Position numbers and translations under genes: made by a program | In this document: in pieces, positions 53,388 through 63,020 of the stretch | Position numbering within the stretch: position 1 is the first letter of the stretch | Layout of the letters: each line of letters opens with the position of its first letter | From: Hyphomicrobiales bacterium | GTDB taxonomy: Bacteria > Pseudomonadota > Alphaproteobacteria > Rhizobiales > Xanthobacteraceae | Length of the DNA stretch: 64,000 nucleotides | Assembly: GCA_021732215.1 (NCBI GenBank) | Contig: JAKFVL010000002.1 | Location: forward strand, 1 to 64,000 | Reading direction: 5' to 3' | Notes under the pieces: generated by a model | Seen by the model: the letters and a program-made list of their open reading frames with translations, nothing else | The model's database searches: none | What the model was told of the DNA's origin: nothing

Positions 53388-54638
53388 TCATTCCTCAGGC
53401 GCGTTTTCGATCGGATCGAACCGGTCGGCTTCCAGCCCCAGCAGGTTCCACGATTGCAGCATGTGAGGCGGCAGCGGTGCAGTCGCATCGATGAAGCCAC
53501 CGCGCGGATGCGGGATCACAATGCGCCGCGCCAACAGATGCAATCGCTTCTGGATACCGCCGGGGAATTCCCAGTTTTCGATGTTGAAATATTTCGGATC
53601 GCCTACGATCGGATGATCGATATGCGCCATATGCGCGCGGAGTTGATGGGTGCGACCCGTCACAGGCTTCAGCGATACCCAGCATAGCTTTTGGGCCGAA
53701 GCCTCAACCACCGCATAGTATGTGACCGCGTGACTTGCTCCCTCGTCGCCATGATCGGCGACGCGCATGATGGAATCCTCTTCGCTTTCTTCCTTGGCAA
53801 GATAGGTCGAGATGCGGCCCTGCTTCGGCTTCGGCACACCGGCGACCAGCGCCCAGTAAATCTTGCGCGCGGAGCGATGGCGGAACGAGCCGGTGAGCGC
53901 GCTTGCGGCAAAGCGCGTCTTGGCAATCAACAGACAGCCCGAGGTTTCACGATCGAGCCGGTGCACGAGCCGTGGCTTCTGGCCTTTGGAGTCGCGCAGC
54001 ACCTCCAGCATCTGATCGACATGTTTCGTCATGCCGGAGCCACCCTGCACCGCGAGACCCGCGGGCTTGTTCAGCACCAGCACATCCGCGTCCTCGAAGA
54101 TCGTCATCTCCTTCAGAGCCTGACGGGTTTTCTGCGCGGCCTCGGAGAGACTGCCCGGCGCGGCTTTCGGCGCATCGAGCTTGAGCGGCGGAATGCGAAC
54201 GCTCTGTCCTTCCTCCAGCCGATCCTTGCTGTCAGCACGCTTGCCGTTCACGCGCAACTCGCCTTTGCGGACGATGCGCTGGATATGGGAGAACGAAAGG
54301 CCCGGAAACCGCGCTTCGAGAAAGCGGTCAACGCGCATGTTGTTCTCGTCTGCCGTCACCGTGACGGTCTGCACTTTGGTCGGCAGCGGCGGTGCATCGG
54401 GCTTCTCGACAACCGGCTCAGGTGCCGGTGTTATTGTGCGCGGTGCGGACGCCCGCGATAGTGCAGCGAACGATGGCGCACTCCGCGACTTAGACTGCGC
54501 TGCGCGCGGCTTGAATGCACGCGGACCGCTGCGGCGGTCATCATCACGGCGATCGTCGTCACGCCGTGCGCCGGGCTTTCGTTTGCCGCCGGCAAAACGT
54601 GTGGCCTTGCCGGGTTTGGTTCGATCTCGCCGGCTCAT
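53388..54638 (-). CDS. RluA-family pseudouridine synthase (RluC-like)
   Basis: A 416-residue enzyme that makes pseudouridine in rRNA. A basic disordered leader (1-90, many Arg/Asp) is followed by an S4 RNA-binding domain (about 95-160, MRVDRFLEARFPGLSFSHIQRIV) and the catalytic domain with PRLVHRLDRETSGCLLIAKT (catalytic Asp). Probably targets 23S rRNA as RluC does; exact positions are unknown. Its start overlaps rarA by 4 bases. Confidence 0.9.
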   Translation of the reverse strand: MSRRDRTKPGKATRFAGGKRKPGARRDDDRRDDDRRSGPRAFKPRAAQSKSRSAPSFAALSRASAPRTITPAPEPVVEKPDAPPLPTKVQTVTVTADENNMRVDRFLEARFPGLSFSHIQRIVRKGELRVNGKRADSKDRLEEGQSVRIPPLKLDAPKAAPGSLSEAAQKTRQALKEMTIFEDADVLVLNKPAGLAVQGGSGMTKHVDQMLEVLRDSKGQKPRLVHRLDRETSGCLLIAKTRFAASALTGSFRHRSARKIYWALVAGVPKPKQGRISTYLAKEESEEDSIMRVADHGDEGASHAVTYYAVVEASAQKLCWVSLKPVTGRTHQLRAHMAHIDHPIVGDPKYFNIENWEFPGGIQKRLHLLARRIVIPHPRGGFIDATAPLPPHMLQSWNLLGLEADRFDPIENAPEE

Positions 54639-55963
54639 GATGTCTTTCCACTGCGAAGTTTGTTGAAATAATCGAGGCGTTTTCTGATCTCGCGCTCGAA
54701 ACCGCGCTCAGGCGGATCATAGAATGTGTGCCGCCCCATGGTTTCCGGGAAGTAATCCTGTCCCGAGAAAGCGTCCGGCGTATCGTGGTCGTATTGATAA
54801 CCCGCACCATAACCTTCCGACTTCATCAGTTTGGTGGGCGAATTCAGAATGTGTTTGGGTGGGAGCAGCGATCCGTTCTCCTTGGCCGAGCGCATCGCCG
54901 CACCATAGGCCTTATAGGCGGCGTTGGATTTCGGCGCGGTCGCCAGATAGATCACGGCCTGCGCCAGCGCGAGTTCACCCTCGGGCGAGCCCAGAAAATC
55001 GTAGGCGTCCTTGGCCGCATTGGCGATGGCGAGCGCCTGCGGATCGGCCAGACCGATATCCTCGATCGCCATGCGCACGATACGGCGCGCGAGAAACAAC
55101 GGCGCCTCCCCCGCATCGAGCATCCGCGCGAGATAATACAGCGCCGCGTCCGGATCGGAGCCGCGCACCGACTTATGCAGCGCCGAGATCAGATTGTAGT
55201 GTCCGTCGGCCGACTTGTCGTAGATCGGCGCGCGCCGCTGCAGGACGTCCTGCAACTGCACGGCATCGAAGATTTCATCGGCGCGCGCGGCACGCCAGAC
55301 CTCTTCCACCAGCGTCAGCGCAGCACGGCCGTCGCCATCGGCCATCCGTACCAGCACGGCGCGCGCTTCGTGGTCAAGCGGCAGCTTGCGGCCCTGCACT
55401 TGCTCGGCGCGAGCAAAAAGTTTCTCGATCGCCGCGCTGTCGAGCGACTGAAACACCAGCACCCGCGCACGCGACAGCAGCGCCGCGTTCAGCTCGAACG
55501 ACGGATTTTCCGTGGTTGCGCCGACCAGCACGACTGTGCCGTCTTCCATCACAGGCAGAAACGAATCCTGCTGCGCGCGATTGAAGCGATGCACCTCGTC
55601 GACGAACAGCAATGTGCCCTTACCCGTTTCCCGACGGGCCCGCGCGGCGTCGAAGACTTTCTTGAGGTCCGCGACGCCGGAAAACACCGCTGAAATCTGT
55701 TCGAAATGCAGTTCGGTGGCATCTGCCAGCAACCGCGCGACGGTGGTCTTTCCAGTGCCGGGCGGACCCCAGAAGATCAGCGAGCCCAGCGTGCGCGTTT
55801 CCAGCATGCGCGTCAGCGCACCATCCGGCCCGAGAATGTGATCCTGCCCCACAACATCCGCGAGCTTCGCCGGCCGCAGAGCTTCCGGCAGCGGGCGCGG
55901 TGCATCCTGCTCCAGCCCCGCGGCGGAGAACAGGTTGGATGGTTGCTGGGAGCGTCGCGTCAT
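54635..55963 (-). CDS. rarA: Replication-associated recombination protein RarA (MgsA)
   Basis: A 442-residue AAA+ clamp-loader-like ATPase that acts at stalled replication forks. Walker A GPPGTGKTTVARLLA, Walker B LLFVDEVHRFNRAQQD, sensor VLVGATTENPSFELN, and the C-terminal domain with FPETMGRHTFYDPPERGFEREI are all in order. The start at 55963 gives MTRRSQQPSNLF, the family's usual SSB-binding-free N-terminus; the ATG at 55972 is three residues longer. It overlaps the RluA gene by 4 bases, so the two are coupled. Confidence 0.94.
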   Translation of the reverse strand: MTRRSQQPSNLFSAAGLEQDAPRPLPEALRPAKLADVVGQDHILGPDGALTRMLETRTLGSLIFWGPPGTGKTTVARLLADATELHFEQISAVFSGVADLKKVFDAARARRETGKGTLLFVDEVHRFNRAQQDSFLPVMEDGTVVLVGATTENPSFELNAALLSRARVLVFQSLDSAAIEKLFARAEQVQGRKLPLDHEARAVLVRMADGDGRAALTLVEEVWRAARADEIFDAVQLQDVLQRRAPIYDKSADGHYNLISALHKSVRGSDPDAALYYLARMLDAGEAPLFLARRIVRMAIEDIGLADPQALAIANAAKDAYDFLGSPEGELALAQAVIYLATAPKSNAAYKAYGAAMRSAKENGSLLPPKHILNSPTKLMKSEGYGAGYQYDHDTPDAFSGQDYFPETMGRHTFYDPPERGFEREIRKRLDYFNKLRSGKTS

Positions 55964-55977
55964 CAATGCCAACTTTG

Positions 55978-56064
55978 GTCATGGCCGGGCTTGTCCCGGC
56001 CATCCACGCTTTGTCTCACGCACCGATGCAAGGCGTGGTTACCCGGCACAAGGCCGGGCATGAC
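55978..56064. repeat. Palindromic intergenic repeat, GTCATGGCCGGG type
   Basis: The left arm GGTCATGGCCGGGCTTGTCC plus GGCCATCCACGC pairs with the right arm GCGTGG, ACCCGGCACAAGGCCGGGCATGACG. It fills the gap between rarA and the protease gene and matches the same family as the 29648 repeat. Confidence 0.8.
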
Positions 56065-56081
56065 GCCTCATGAGAAAAATC

Positions 56082-57479
56082 TTAACCGCCGAGCGTGACC
56101 GACAACTGCTGGCCGCCACGCACCACGGTGATGCGCCACAACCGCGACGGCTCCTTGGCGATACGATCCAGGTCCGAGGTCTTGGCGACCTTCTGATTGT
56201 TGACCGAAAGAATGATGTCGCCTTTCTGGAAACCCACGCCCTGCGCCGGCGAATTGTCCTCGAATTCGACGACGACGATCCCTTCGATATTGGAATCGAT
56301 CCGCAGTTGATCGGCGAGTGCCGGCGAGATGTTAGCGACCTTGGCTCCTTGGAACGGCGAACGCGATTTGATCACGATCTCGTCGCGGCCGGTGTCGGGC
56401 GCCACCTCGAGCGGGATCGACAGCTTCACCGGCTTGCCGCTGCGCTGGACTTCAATCTGCGATGAACCGCCCAGCGGGCGTGTGGCGAAGCGATAATCGA
56501 AGGCATTGGGGTCGTCGACCGCCTGCCCGTCGATCGCGACGATGAGATCGGAGAGCTTCAGCCCTGCCCGCGCCGACGGGCTTCCCGGCGCGACATTGGC
56601 GACAAGCGCGCCACTCGGCCGCTTCAGCCCGAGCGTTTCGGCGATCTCAGGCGTCACCGCCTGCAGCCGCGCGCCGAGATACGGCCGCTGCACCGCCTTG
56701 CCGCCGCTCTTTGCGGAAGCCACGACAACGCGAACCATGTTGGCCGGAATGGCGAAGCCGATGCCCTGCGAACCGCCCGAGCGCGAGAAGATCGCGGTGT
56801 TGATACCGGCGAGTTTGCCGGTGAGATCGACCAGTGCGCCGCCGGAGTTGCCGGGATTGATCGCGGCGTCGGTCTGAATGAAGAACTGATAATCGGTGAT
56901 GCCGACCTGCGTGCGCGCAAGGGCCGAGATGATTCCATGCGTCACAGTCTGCCCGACGCCGAACGGATTGCCGATCGCCAGCACCACGTCGCCGACCAGA
57001 AGATCGTCGGAGTTCGCGAAATCGAGCGTCGCGAACTTCTCCCTGGTTTCCTTGATGCGAAGCACCGCAAGATCGGTGCGGCTGTCCTTCAGGACGATCT
57101 CGGCTTCGAACTCCCGCTTGTCGGCGAGCGAAATCTTCACCTGATCGGCGCCCTCGATGACGTGATTGTTGGTGACGACAAGCCCCGACGGATCGACCAT
57201 GACGCCGGAGCCGAGCGAGCGCTGCATCTGTTCGGGCTGGAACTGGCCCGGCGCGCCGCCGAAGAAACGGCGGAAGATCGGATCGTCCAGCAGCGGATTG
57301 CGCGGCGCGGCCTTGCCCGCGTAGACGTTGACCACCGCCGGCTGCGTCCGCTGCACGATCGGTGCGAACGACAGTTTGAGCTGCTGCGGCGACGTCGGCA
57401 CCACGCGATCCTGCGCGTGCGCAACTGTGGCGAGGAACGCGGCGGAAACGACGACTGCAAGAGCGCGCGATAAGGTCAT
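56082..57479 (-). CDS. degQ: Do/DegP-DegQ family periplasmic serine endoprotease
   Basis: A 465-residue periplasmic protease/chaperone. Signal peptide about 1-22 (cut after AHA), then the trypsin-like domain with catalytic His106 (NNHVIEG), Asp136 (SRTDLAV) and Ser212 (GNSGGAL), followed by two PDZ domains (about 275-365 and 375-460). It degrades misfolded envelope proteins. The name DegP, DegQ or MucD cannot be decided from sequence alone. Confidence 0.93.
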   Translation of the reverse strand: MTLSRALAVVVSAAFLATVAHAQDRVVPTSPQQLKLSFAPIVQRTQPAVVNVYAGKAAPRNPLLDDPIFRRFFGGAPGQFQPEQMQRSLGSGVMVDPSGLVVTNNHVIEGADQVKISLADKREFEAEIVLKDSRTDLAVLRIKETREKFATLDFANSDDLLVGDVVLAIGNPFGVGQTVTHGIISALARTQVGITDYQFFIQTDAAINPGNSGGALVDLTGKLAGINTAIFSRSGGSQGIGFAIPANMVRVVVASAKSGGKAVQRPYLGARLQAVTPEIAETLGLKRPSGALVANVAPGSPSARAGLKLSDLIVAIDGQAVDDPNAFDYRFATRPLGGSSQIEVQRSGKPVKLSIPLEVAPDTGRDEIVIKSRSPFQGAKVANISPALADQLRIDSNIEGIVVVEFEDNSPAQGVGFQKGDIILSVNNQKVAKTSDLDRIAKEPSRLWRITVVRGGQQLSVTLGG

Positions 57480-57559
57480 GAGACGATCCGGAAAATGTTT
57501 GAAGAGATATAGTCGCGTCGTACCATCAAGAAAAGCAGGCTTTCGTGAACATCCGAAAG

Positions 57560-57940
57560 TTATGCAGTCGCAACCGCAAGCGCCTGTTCCTTACCTGCAG
57601 CGATACCAGCCGCCTGACGCGCACGATAATCCTCGCCCCAGTTGCGCAGGGCATCGATCACCGGCTTCAGTCGCTGACCCGTTTCCGACAACGTGTATTC
57701 GACCCGTGGGGGCACCTCGGGATAGACCTTGCGCAGGACCAGGCCGTTGTCCTCGAGTGCGCGGAGTTGCTTGGTCAGCATCCGCTGGGTGATGCCCGGC
57801 ATCCGCCGCTTCAATTCGCCGAAACGTTGCGTGCCGCCCTGCAGGTGAAACAGGATCACGCCTTTCCACTTGCCGTCGATCAGATCGAGTGTGACCTCGA
57901 CCGAACAGCCCGGCATCGACCCGAAATTCTTACGCTTCAT
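57560..57940 (-). CDS. HxlR-type winged-helix regulator
   Basis: A 126-residue protein: PGCSVEVTLDLIDGKWKGVILFHL, FGELKRRMPGITQRMLTKQLRALEDNGLVLRKVY and PPRVEYTLSETGQRLKPVIDAL are the MarR/HxlR-like signature. The conserved Cys near residue 11 may be redox-reactive, as in some family members. It is divergent from the oxidoreductase gene with a dyad between them, so it probably represses that gene. Confidence 0.92.
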   Translation of the reverse strand: MKRKNFGSMPGCSVEVTLDLIDGKWKGVILFHLQGGTQRFGELKRRMPGITQRMLTKQLRALEDNGLVLRKVYPEVPPRVEYTLSETGQRLKPVIDALRNWGEDYRARQAAGIAAGKEQALAVATA

Positions 57941-57993
57941 GGAGTCCTCTATGGCGTAAGAGCCCTTCCACTTTTAGGCGGAAGACCCATTAG

Positions 57994-58026
57994 TATCCAT
58001 TCGGTCTGTATAGACCAAAATGGATA
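57994..58026. promoter_or_regulatory. Nested operator dyad between hxlR-type gene and oxidoreductase gene
   Basis: Outer arms TATCCATT / AATGGATA (57994-58001, 58019-58026) enclose inner arms GGTCT / AGACC around GTAT. Both arm pairs are exact and share nearly one axis of symmetry, in the divergent intergenic region. Probable HxlR binding site. Confidence 0.7.
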
Positions 58027-58097
58027 GTACTTGCAATCTGGAGCGCGGCAGGACAGGTATCCGGCGTCGCCAAGAAACATGCAAGGAGAAGCCGGCC

Positions 58098-59111
58098 ATG
58101 AAAGCCGTGGGTTATCGCAAGTCCCTTCCCACCGACGATCCGCAGTCGCTGTTTGACTTCGACGCCGACAAGCCCGAGCCGATGGGCCGTGATATCCGCG
58201 TCGCGGTGAAAGCGATCTCAGCCAATCCGGTGGACTACAAGGTGCGCAAGCGCGCCGAGCCGAAGGACGGCGATATCAAGATTCTCGGCTTTGATGCGGC
58301 CGGTGTCGTCGATGCGGTCGGGGCCGACGTCACGCTCTTCAAAAAGGGCGACGAGGTTTATTACGCGGGCTCGATCCTGCGTCAGGGCACCAACAGCGAA
58401 TTTCATCTGGTTGACGAGCGCATCGTCGGCTCGAAGCCCAAATCCCTGTCGTTCGAACAGGCGGCGGCGCTGCCACTGACCTCGATCACCGCGTGGGAAT
58501 TGCTGTTCGATCGGCTCGGGGCCGTGCCCGGCGGAACGGCGGAGCCGCGATCGCTGCTCATCACCGGCGGTGCAGGCGGCGTCGGATCGATCCTGATTCA
58601 GCTCGCGCGGCGGCTCACCGGATTGAACGTGATCGCTACGGCAACACGTCCGGAGTCGAAAGCGTGGTGTCTCGATCTCGGCGCACACGCGGTGATCGAT
58701 CACGGCAAGCCCATGAAGGAACAGATCGAGGCGCTGAAGCTGCCGCCGGTCGCGCTGATCGCGAGCCTGACCGCCAGCGACCAGCACTACAAGGCGCTCG
58801 CCGATATCATCGCGCCGCAGGGCCGGTTCGGCCTGATCGACGATCCGCCGGAGTTCAGCATTTCGGTGTTCAAGGGCAAGGCCGCTTCGATCCATTGGGA
58901 ATCGATGTTCACCCGCTCGTCGTTCCAGACCGCCGACATGATCGCGCAGCATCATCTGCTGAACGATGTCGCCAGCCTGATCGACAAGGGCGTATTGCGC
59001 ACGACACTCGACAAATCGTTCGGCACCATCAATGCAGCCAATTTGAAAAAAGCGCACGCGCTGCTGGAGAGCGGGCAGTCGCGCGGCAAGATCGTGCTCA
59101 CGGGATGGTGA
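58098..59111 (+). CDS. Zinc-independent MDR-family quinone oxidoreductase/alcohol dehydrogenase-like protein
   Basis: A 337-residue NADPH-dependent medium-chain reductase: GYRKSLPTDDPQSLFDFD, the catalytic-side AISANPVDYKVRK, and the cofactor fold LLITGGAGGVGSILIQLARRL. Zinc ligands of the ADH type are missing. Members linked to HxlR regulators often reduce quinones or reactive carbonyls. The start at 58098 follows the family; the frame begins at 58020 inside the operator. Confidence 0.9.
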   Translation: MKAVGYRKSLPTDDPQSLFDFDADKPEPMGRDIRVAVKAISANPVDYKVRKRAEPKDGDIKILGFDAAGVVDAVGADVTLFKKGDEVYYAGSILRQGTNSEFHLVDERIVGSKPKSLSFEQAAALPLTSITAWELLFDRLGAVPGGTAEPRSLLITGGAGGVGSILIQLARRLTGLNVIATATRPESKAWCLDLGAHAVIDHGKPMKEQIEALKLPPVALIASLTASDQHYKALADIIAPQGRFGLIDDPPEFSISVFKGKAASIHWESMFTRSSFQTADMIAQHHLLNDVASLIDKGVLRTTLDKSFGTINAANLKKAHALLESGQSRGKIVLTGW

Positions 59112-59232
59112 ATGCGGCGTTTCGCCTCGCGGTGCGCAGTGCTCGCTGGTAGCGCGTTACATCGTTGTCATCCCGGATTGCTAATAGAGTTTTGAGCGAT
59201 CCTCCAGTTTCGCCGCATGCCCGCGGGACAAA

Positions 59233-59264
59233 CAAAAAAAGCGGCGCATCATGCGCCGCTTTTC
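59233..59264. terminator. Bidirectional terminator after rplQ and the oxidoreductase gene
   Basis: Stem GCGGCGC / GCGCCGC (59241-59247, 59253-59259) has A residues on the left and TTTTC on the right, so it can stop transcripts from both sides. Confidence 0.9.
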
Positions 59265-59284
59265 TGATTCTCTATCCAAACGAT

Positions 59285-59704
59285 TTATGCCGCTTCAGAG
59301 TCCGGCTTTTCCTGCTCCGGACCTGAGTCGAGGCCCTTGGCATCGACGTCGCGGTCGACGAACTCGATCACCGCCATCGGGGCGTTATCGCCGTAACGAA
59401 AGCCAGCCTTGATGATGCGTGTGTAGCCGCCCTGGCGATCTTTGTAACGCGGCGCCAGAACGTCGAACAGCTTCCTGACCTGATCGCGATCGCGCACTTC
59501 GCCGATGGCCTGACGGCGTAGCGCGAGGCCACCCTTCTTTCCGAGCGTGACGAGCTTCTCGACGATCGGCCGCAATTCCTTGGCCTTCGGCAAGGTGGTG
59601 ACGATCTGCTCGTGCTTGATGAGCGCAGCCGACATGTTGGCGAACATCGCGCGGCGATGCTCGGCGGTGCGGTTGAGTTTACGGTGAACTTTTCCGTGAC
59701 GCAT
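59285..59704 (-). CDS. rplQ: 50S ribosomal protein L17
   Basis: A 139-residue protein, [24 protein letters not shown] at the N-terminus, as in all L17. The core [22 protein letters not shown] and [33 protein letters not shown] is intact; the C-terminus has an acidic extension typical of alphaproteobacteria. It is the last gene of the ribosomal alpha block. Confidence 0.97.
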   Translation of the reverse strand: MRHGKVHRKLNRTAEHRRAMFANMSAALIKHEQIVTTLPKAKELRPIVEKLVTLGKKGGLALRRQAIGEVRDRDQVRKLFDVLAPRYKDRQGGYTRIIKAGFRYGDNAPMAVIEFVDRDVDAKGLDSGPEQEKPDSEAA

Positions 59705-59783
59705 GATCTAGTCCTCAATCTCGTTATCGCGACCGCTGGTCGGACATACTGCTCAGGTGGGCTTCCTGCGTTCGCCCAAGAAA

Positions 59784-59850
59784 GCGAATGGCGAATGGTG
59801 AGTAGCGAATGGAAGAACTCTTACTCGCTACTCGCCACTCCCTATTCGCC
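59784..59850. repeat. GCGAATG heptad repeats forming a hairpin
   Basis: In the rpoA-rplQ gap, GCGAATGGCGAATGGTGAGTAGCGAATG is followed, after a short loop, by its imperfect reverse complement (ACTCGCTACTCGCCACTCCCTATTCGCC). Heptad-type GCGAATN elements of this sort are scattered in related genomes. Confidence 0.7.
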
Positions 59851-59855
59851 CGTTC

Positions 59856-60875
59856 TCAGTAGTGATCCTCGAAGCGCTTGGCGAGCTCGTCGATGTTCTC
59901 CGGCGGCCAGCCCGGCACTTCCATGCCGAGGTGCAGACCCATCTGGGCCAGTACTTCCTTGATCTCGTTCAGCGACTTGCGGCCGAAATTCGGGGTACGG
60001 AGCATTTCCGCTTCCGACTTCTGCACCAGATCGCCGATGTAGACGATGTTGTCGTTCTTCAGGCAGTTGGCCGAGCGAACCGACAGTTCGAGTTCGTCGA
60101 CCTTCTTGAGGAACGCCGGGTTGAACGCGAGATCGGGGATGACCTCCTGCGTGACTTCCTTGCGCGGCTCCTCGAAGTTCACGAACACATTGAGCTGATC
60201 CTGGAGGATGCGCGCGGCGTAAGCCACCGCGTCATCCGGCGTGATCGCGCCGTTGGTTTCGAGCGTCATCGTCAGCTTGTCGTAGTCGAGGATCTGGCCC
60301 TCGCGGGTATTCTCGACGCGGTACGACACCTTGCGCACCGGCGAGAACAGGCTGTCGACCGGGATCAGACCGATCGGCGCGTCCTCGGGACGGTTGCGCT
60401 CGGCGGCGACGTAGCCCTTGCCGGTGTTGACGGTGAATTCCATGCGGATTTCGGCGCCGTCGTCGAGCGTGCAGAGCTGCAACTCGGGATTGAGCACGGT
60501 GATGTCGCCGACTGTCTGGATGTCGCCCGCGGTGACGACGCCCGGTCCCTGCTTCTTGACGACCATGCGCTTGGGGCCTTCGCCCTGCATCTTGATCGAG
60601 ATGTCCTTGATGTTGAGCACGATGTCGGTGACGTCCTCGCGCACGCCGGCGATCGAGGAGAACTCGTGCAGTACGCCGTCGATATGAACCGACTGCACCG
60701 CTGCGCCCTGCAGCGACGACAACAGGATGCGGCGCAGCGCGTTGCCGAGCGTCTGGCCGAAGCCACGCTCGAGCGGTTCGGCAACCACGGTTGCGAAGCG
60801 CGTAGCGTCGGAGCCCGGCATGATCTGGAGCTTGTTCGGTCGAATGAGTTCTTGCCAATTCTTCTGGATCGTCAC
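59856..60875 (-). CDS. rpoA: RNA polymerase alpha subunit
   Basis: A 339-residue protein. N-terminal assembly domain: [31 protein letters not shown]-terminal domain: [48 protein letters not shown], both family signatures. Normal length, within the ribosomal block. Confidence 0.98.
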   Translation of the reverse strand: MTIQKNWQELIRPNKLQIMPGSDATRFATVVAEPLERGFGQTLGNALRRILLSSLQGAAVQSVHIDGVLHEFSSIAGVREDVTDIVLNIKDISIKMQGEGPKRMVVKKQGPGVVTAGDIQTVGDITVLNPELQLCTLDDGAEIRMEFTVNTGKGYVAAERNRPEDAPIGLIPVDSLFSPVRKVSYRVENTREGQILDYDKLTMTLETNGAITPDDAVAYAARILQDQLNVFVNFEEPRKEVTQEVIPDLAFNPAFLKKVDELELSVRSANCLKNDNIVYIGDLVQKSEAEMLRTPNFGRKSLNEIKEVLAQMGLHLGMEVPGWPPENIDELAKRFEDHY

Positions 60876-61007
60876 TGTTTCACCCTGCTATCCGAATCAT
60901 CGCCCGCGAACGGCGCCGTCCGGATTCTGGCGTTGGAGACCGCGGATCAATCCGCACTCGCTATCGAAAACGTCCGCAGCCGTCATGTCCGGCTGCGGTC
61001 TTGAAAA

Positions 61008-61397
61008 TCAGACGCGCCGGCGCTTGCGCGGGCGGCAGCCGTTGTGCGGGATCGTCGTCACGTCGCGGATCGAGGTGACGGTGAAGCCCGCCGCCTGCAA
61101 TGCGCGCAGCGCCGATTCACGGCCCGAACCCGGACCAGCGACTTCGACTTCCAGCGTGCGCATGCCGTGCTCCTGCGCCTTCTTCGACACGTCCTCGGCA
61201 GCGACCTGCGCTGCATACGGCGTCGACTTGCGCGAGCCCTTGAAGCCCATCGTGCCGGCCGACGACCAGGCAATGGTGTTGCCCTGCGCGTCGGTGATGG
61301 TGATGGTCGTGTTGTTGAACGAGGAATTCACGTGCGCGATGCCGGAGGCGATGTTCTTGCGCTCACGACGGCGGACGCGGGTTGCATCTTTACCCAT
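61008..61397 (-). CDS. rpsK: 30S ribosomal protein S11
   Basis: A 129-residue protein: [47 protein letters not shown] and [20 protein letters not shown] are invariant S11 regions. It lies between rpsM and rpoA. Confidence 0.98.
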   Translation of the reverse strand: MGKDATRVRRRERKNIASGIAHVNSSFNNTTITITDAQGNTIAWSSAGTMGFKGSRKSTPYAAQVAAEDVSKKAQEHGMRTLEVEVAGPGSGRESALRALQAAGFTVTSIRDVTTIPHNGCRPRKRRRV

Positions 61398-61503
61398 AGG
61401 TCTCTTCCTTCAAGCGCGTCCGTAATGCCGGACGCTGGGGAAATCAGGTGATCAATCCGGCGAAGCAAACAGCTTCACCTGACCATTCGATTCAAGTTTT
61501 CGG

Positions 61504-61872
61504 TTATTTCTTTTTGCCGGCGATCGACTTCGCCGGACCCTTGCGGGTGCGCGCGTTGGTATGGGTGCGCTGACCGCGCACCGGCAGACCGCGGCGATGA
61601 CGCAGGCCGCGATAGCAGCCGAGGTCCATCAGGCGCTTGATGTTGATGCCGACTTCACGGCGAAGGTCGCCTTCCACCATATAGTCGCGGTCGATCACTT
61701 CGCGGATCTGCAGCACCTCCTGGTCGGACAGCTGCGCAACGCGGCGGTCCACCGGGATCTTCACCTTCTCCAGAATGTCGGCCGCGTTCTTCTGGCCGAT
61801 ACCATGGATGTACTGAAGCGCGATCAGAACGCGCTTGTTGGTCGGGATGTTCACACCGGCAATACGGGCCAC
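61504..61872 (-). CDS. rpsM: 30S ribosomal protein S13
   Basis: A 122-residue protein: [26 protein letters not shown] and [28 protein letters not shown] are diagnostic. A 263-bp gap to adk probably carries its own promoter. Full length. Confidence 0.98.
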   Translation of the reverse strand: MARIAGVNIPTNKRVLIALQYIHGIGQKNAADILEKVKIPVDRRVAQLSDQEVLQIREVIDRDYMVEGDLRREVGINIKRLMDLGCYRGLRHRRGLPVRGQRTHTNARTRKGPAKSIAGKKK

Positions 61873-62135
61873 GAACTTCTCTCCTGTCGACGGCTGATCA
61901 TTCGTCAGCCGCTCTTGTCATTCCCCGCGATCAGGATCGCCCTGTTCGCCATATCTGTTTCGCCTGAGGGATGCCCCTCTCACCGCCGCGAACAACGGAG
62001 CCTGTTTCGGATCGCAGCTTTTGAGGCTGCAAACGCGAACACGACGCCCACCCCAATTTCTCCGTTCAAGGAGCTTTGTGTGGGGCCCGGCATCGTCTCA
62101 GAATGATCCGACAGGATACCGGGGTATTAAGGGAT

Positions 62136-63020
62136 TCAGCGCCGTTTCGTCAACCGTTTCGGCGCTTTAGCCCGCTTTTTCGTGACCTTTTTTGCAGCAC
62201 TTCGGGGCGCCTTCCTGGCTCCCTTCCGTGCGGACTTCGCCTTGGCGGCCCTGGACGCTTTACCGGCGGATTTTGCGGCCGATTTGCCCGACGAGCGCTT
62301 CGATGCGGAACCCTTGCCCTTGGCCGTCCTGGCGGCCTTGGCGGGCATTCTGGCAGCGGCCTTGGGCGCAGCTTTGGCTACTGGTTTCCTGGCGGCCGCG
62401 GATTTTTTGGCCGATTTGGCCTTGTCGGCGGCGGCGATTCTCGCCAGCAGATGGGCAATCTCGGCGGTGACCTCCTCGATGGTCATCATACCATCGACCG
62501 TCATCAGCTTGCGCCGCTCGGAATAGTAATGAACCAGCGGCTCGGTCTGGCTCCGATAAGCGGCAAGACGCTTGGTCAGCACCTCGGGCGTATCATCGAC
62601 GCGCACGGTCTCACCGCGGGCTACCATCTGCGCCACGCGCGCCTCGACCCGCGAGAGCAAAGCGCTTTCGTTGACACGCAGTTCAACTACGGCGTCGAGC
62701 TTGAGGCCCTTCTTCTTCTTCAGAAGATCGTCGAGCGCTTCGGCCTGGGCAACGGTGCGCGGGAAGCCGTCGAGAATGAAGCCCTTGGCCGCATCCGGCT
62801 GCTCGATGCGATCGGAAATGATGCCGACCACGACGTCGTCCGGCACCAGCGCGCCGCTCGCCATGATGTCCTTGGCCTTGAGACCGATCGGCGATTCCGC
62901 GGCAACCGCGGCTCGCAACATTTCGCCCGTGGAGAGCTGAACGATCTTGTAACGTTCAACGAGGCGATGCGCTTGTGTTCCCTTGCCGGCCCCCGGCGGC
63001 CCGAGAAGTATCAGCCTCAT
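62136..63020 (-). CDS. adk: Adenylate kinase with long basic C-terminal extension
   Basis: A 294-residue protein. Residues 1-195 are a complete short-LID adenylate kinase: P-loop [35 protein letters not shown], and [11 protein letters not shown] in place of the zinc LID. Residues from about 197 to 294 form a tail built of Lys, Ala, Arg and Ser ([20 protein letters not shown] and similar), similar in composition to histone H1-like tails. The enzyme balances AMP, ADP and ATP; the tail could bind nucleic acid or ribosomes. It overlaps secY by 4 bases. Confidence 0.95.
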   Translation of the reverse strand: MRLILLGPPGAGKGTQAHRLVERYKIVQLSTGEMLRAAVAAESPIGLKAKDIMASGALVPDDVVVGIISDRIEQPDAAKGFILDGFPRTVAQAEALDDLLKKKKGLKLDAVVELRVNESALLSRVEARVAQMVARGETVRVDDTPEVLTKRLAAYRSQTEPLVHYYSERRKLMTVDGMMTIEEVTAEIAHLLARIAAADKAKSAKKSAAARKPVAKAAPKAAARMPAKAARTAKGKGSASKRSSGKSAAKSAGKASRAAKAKSARKGARKAPRSAAKKVTKKRAKAPKRLTKRR

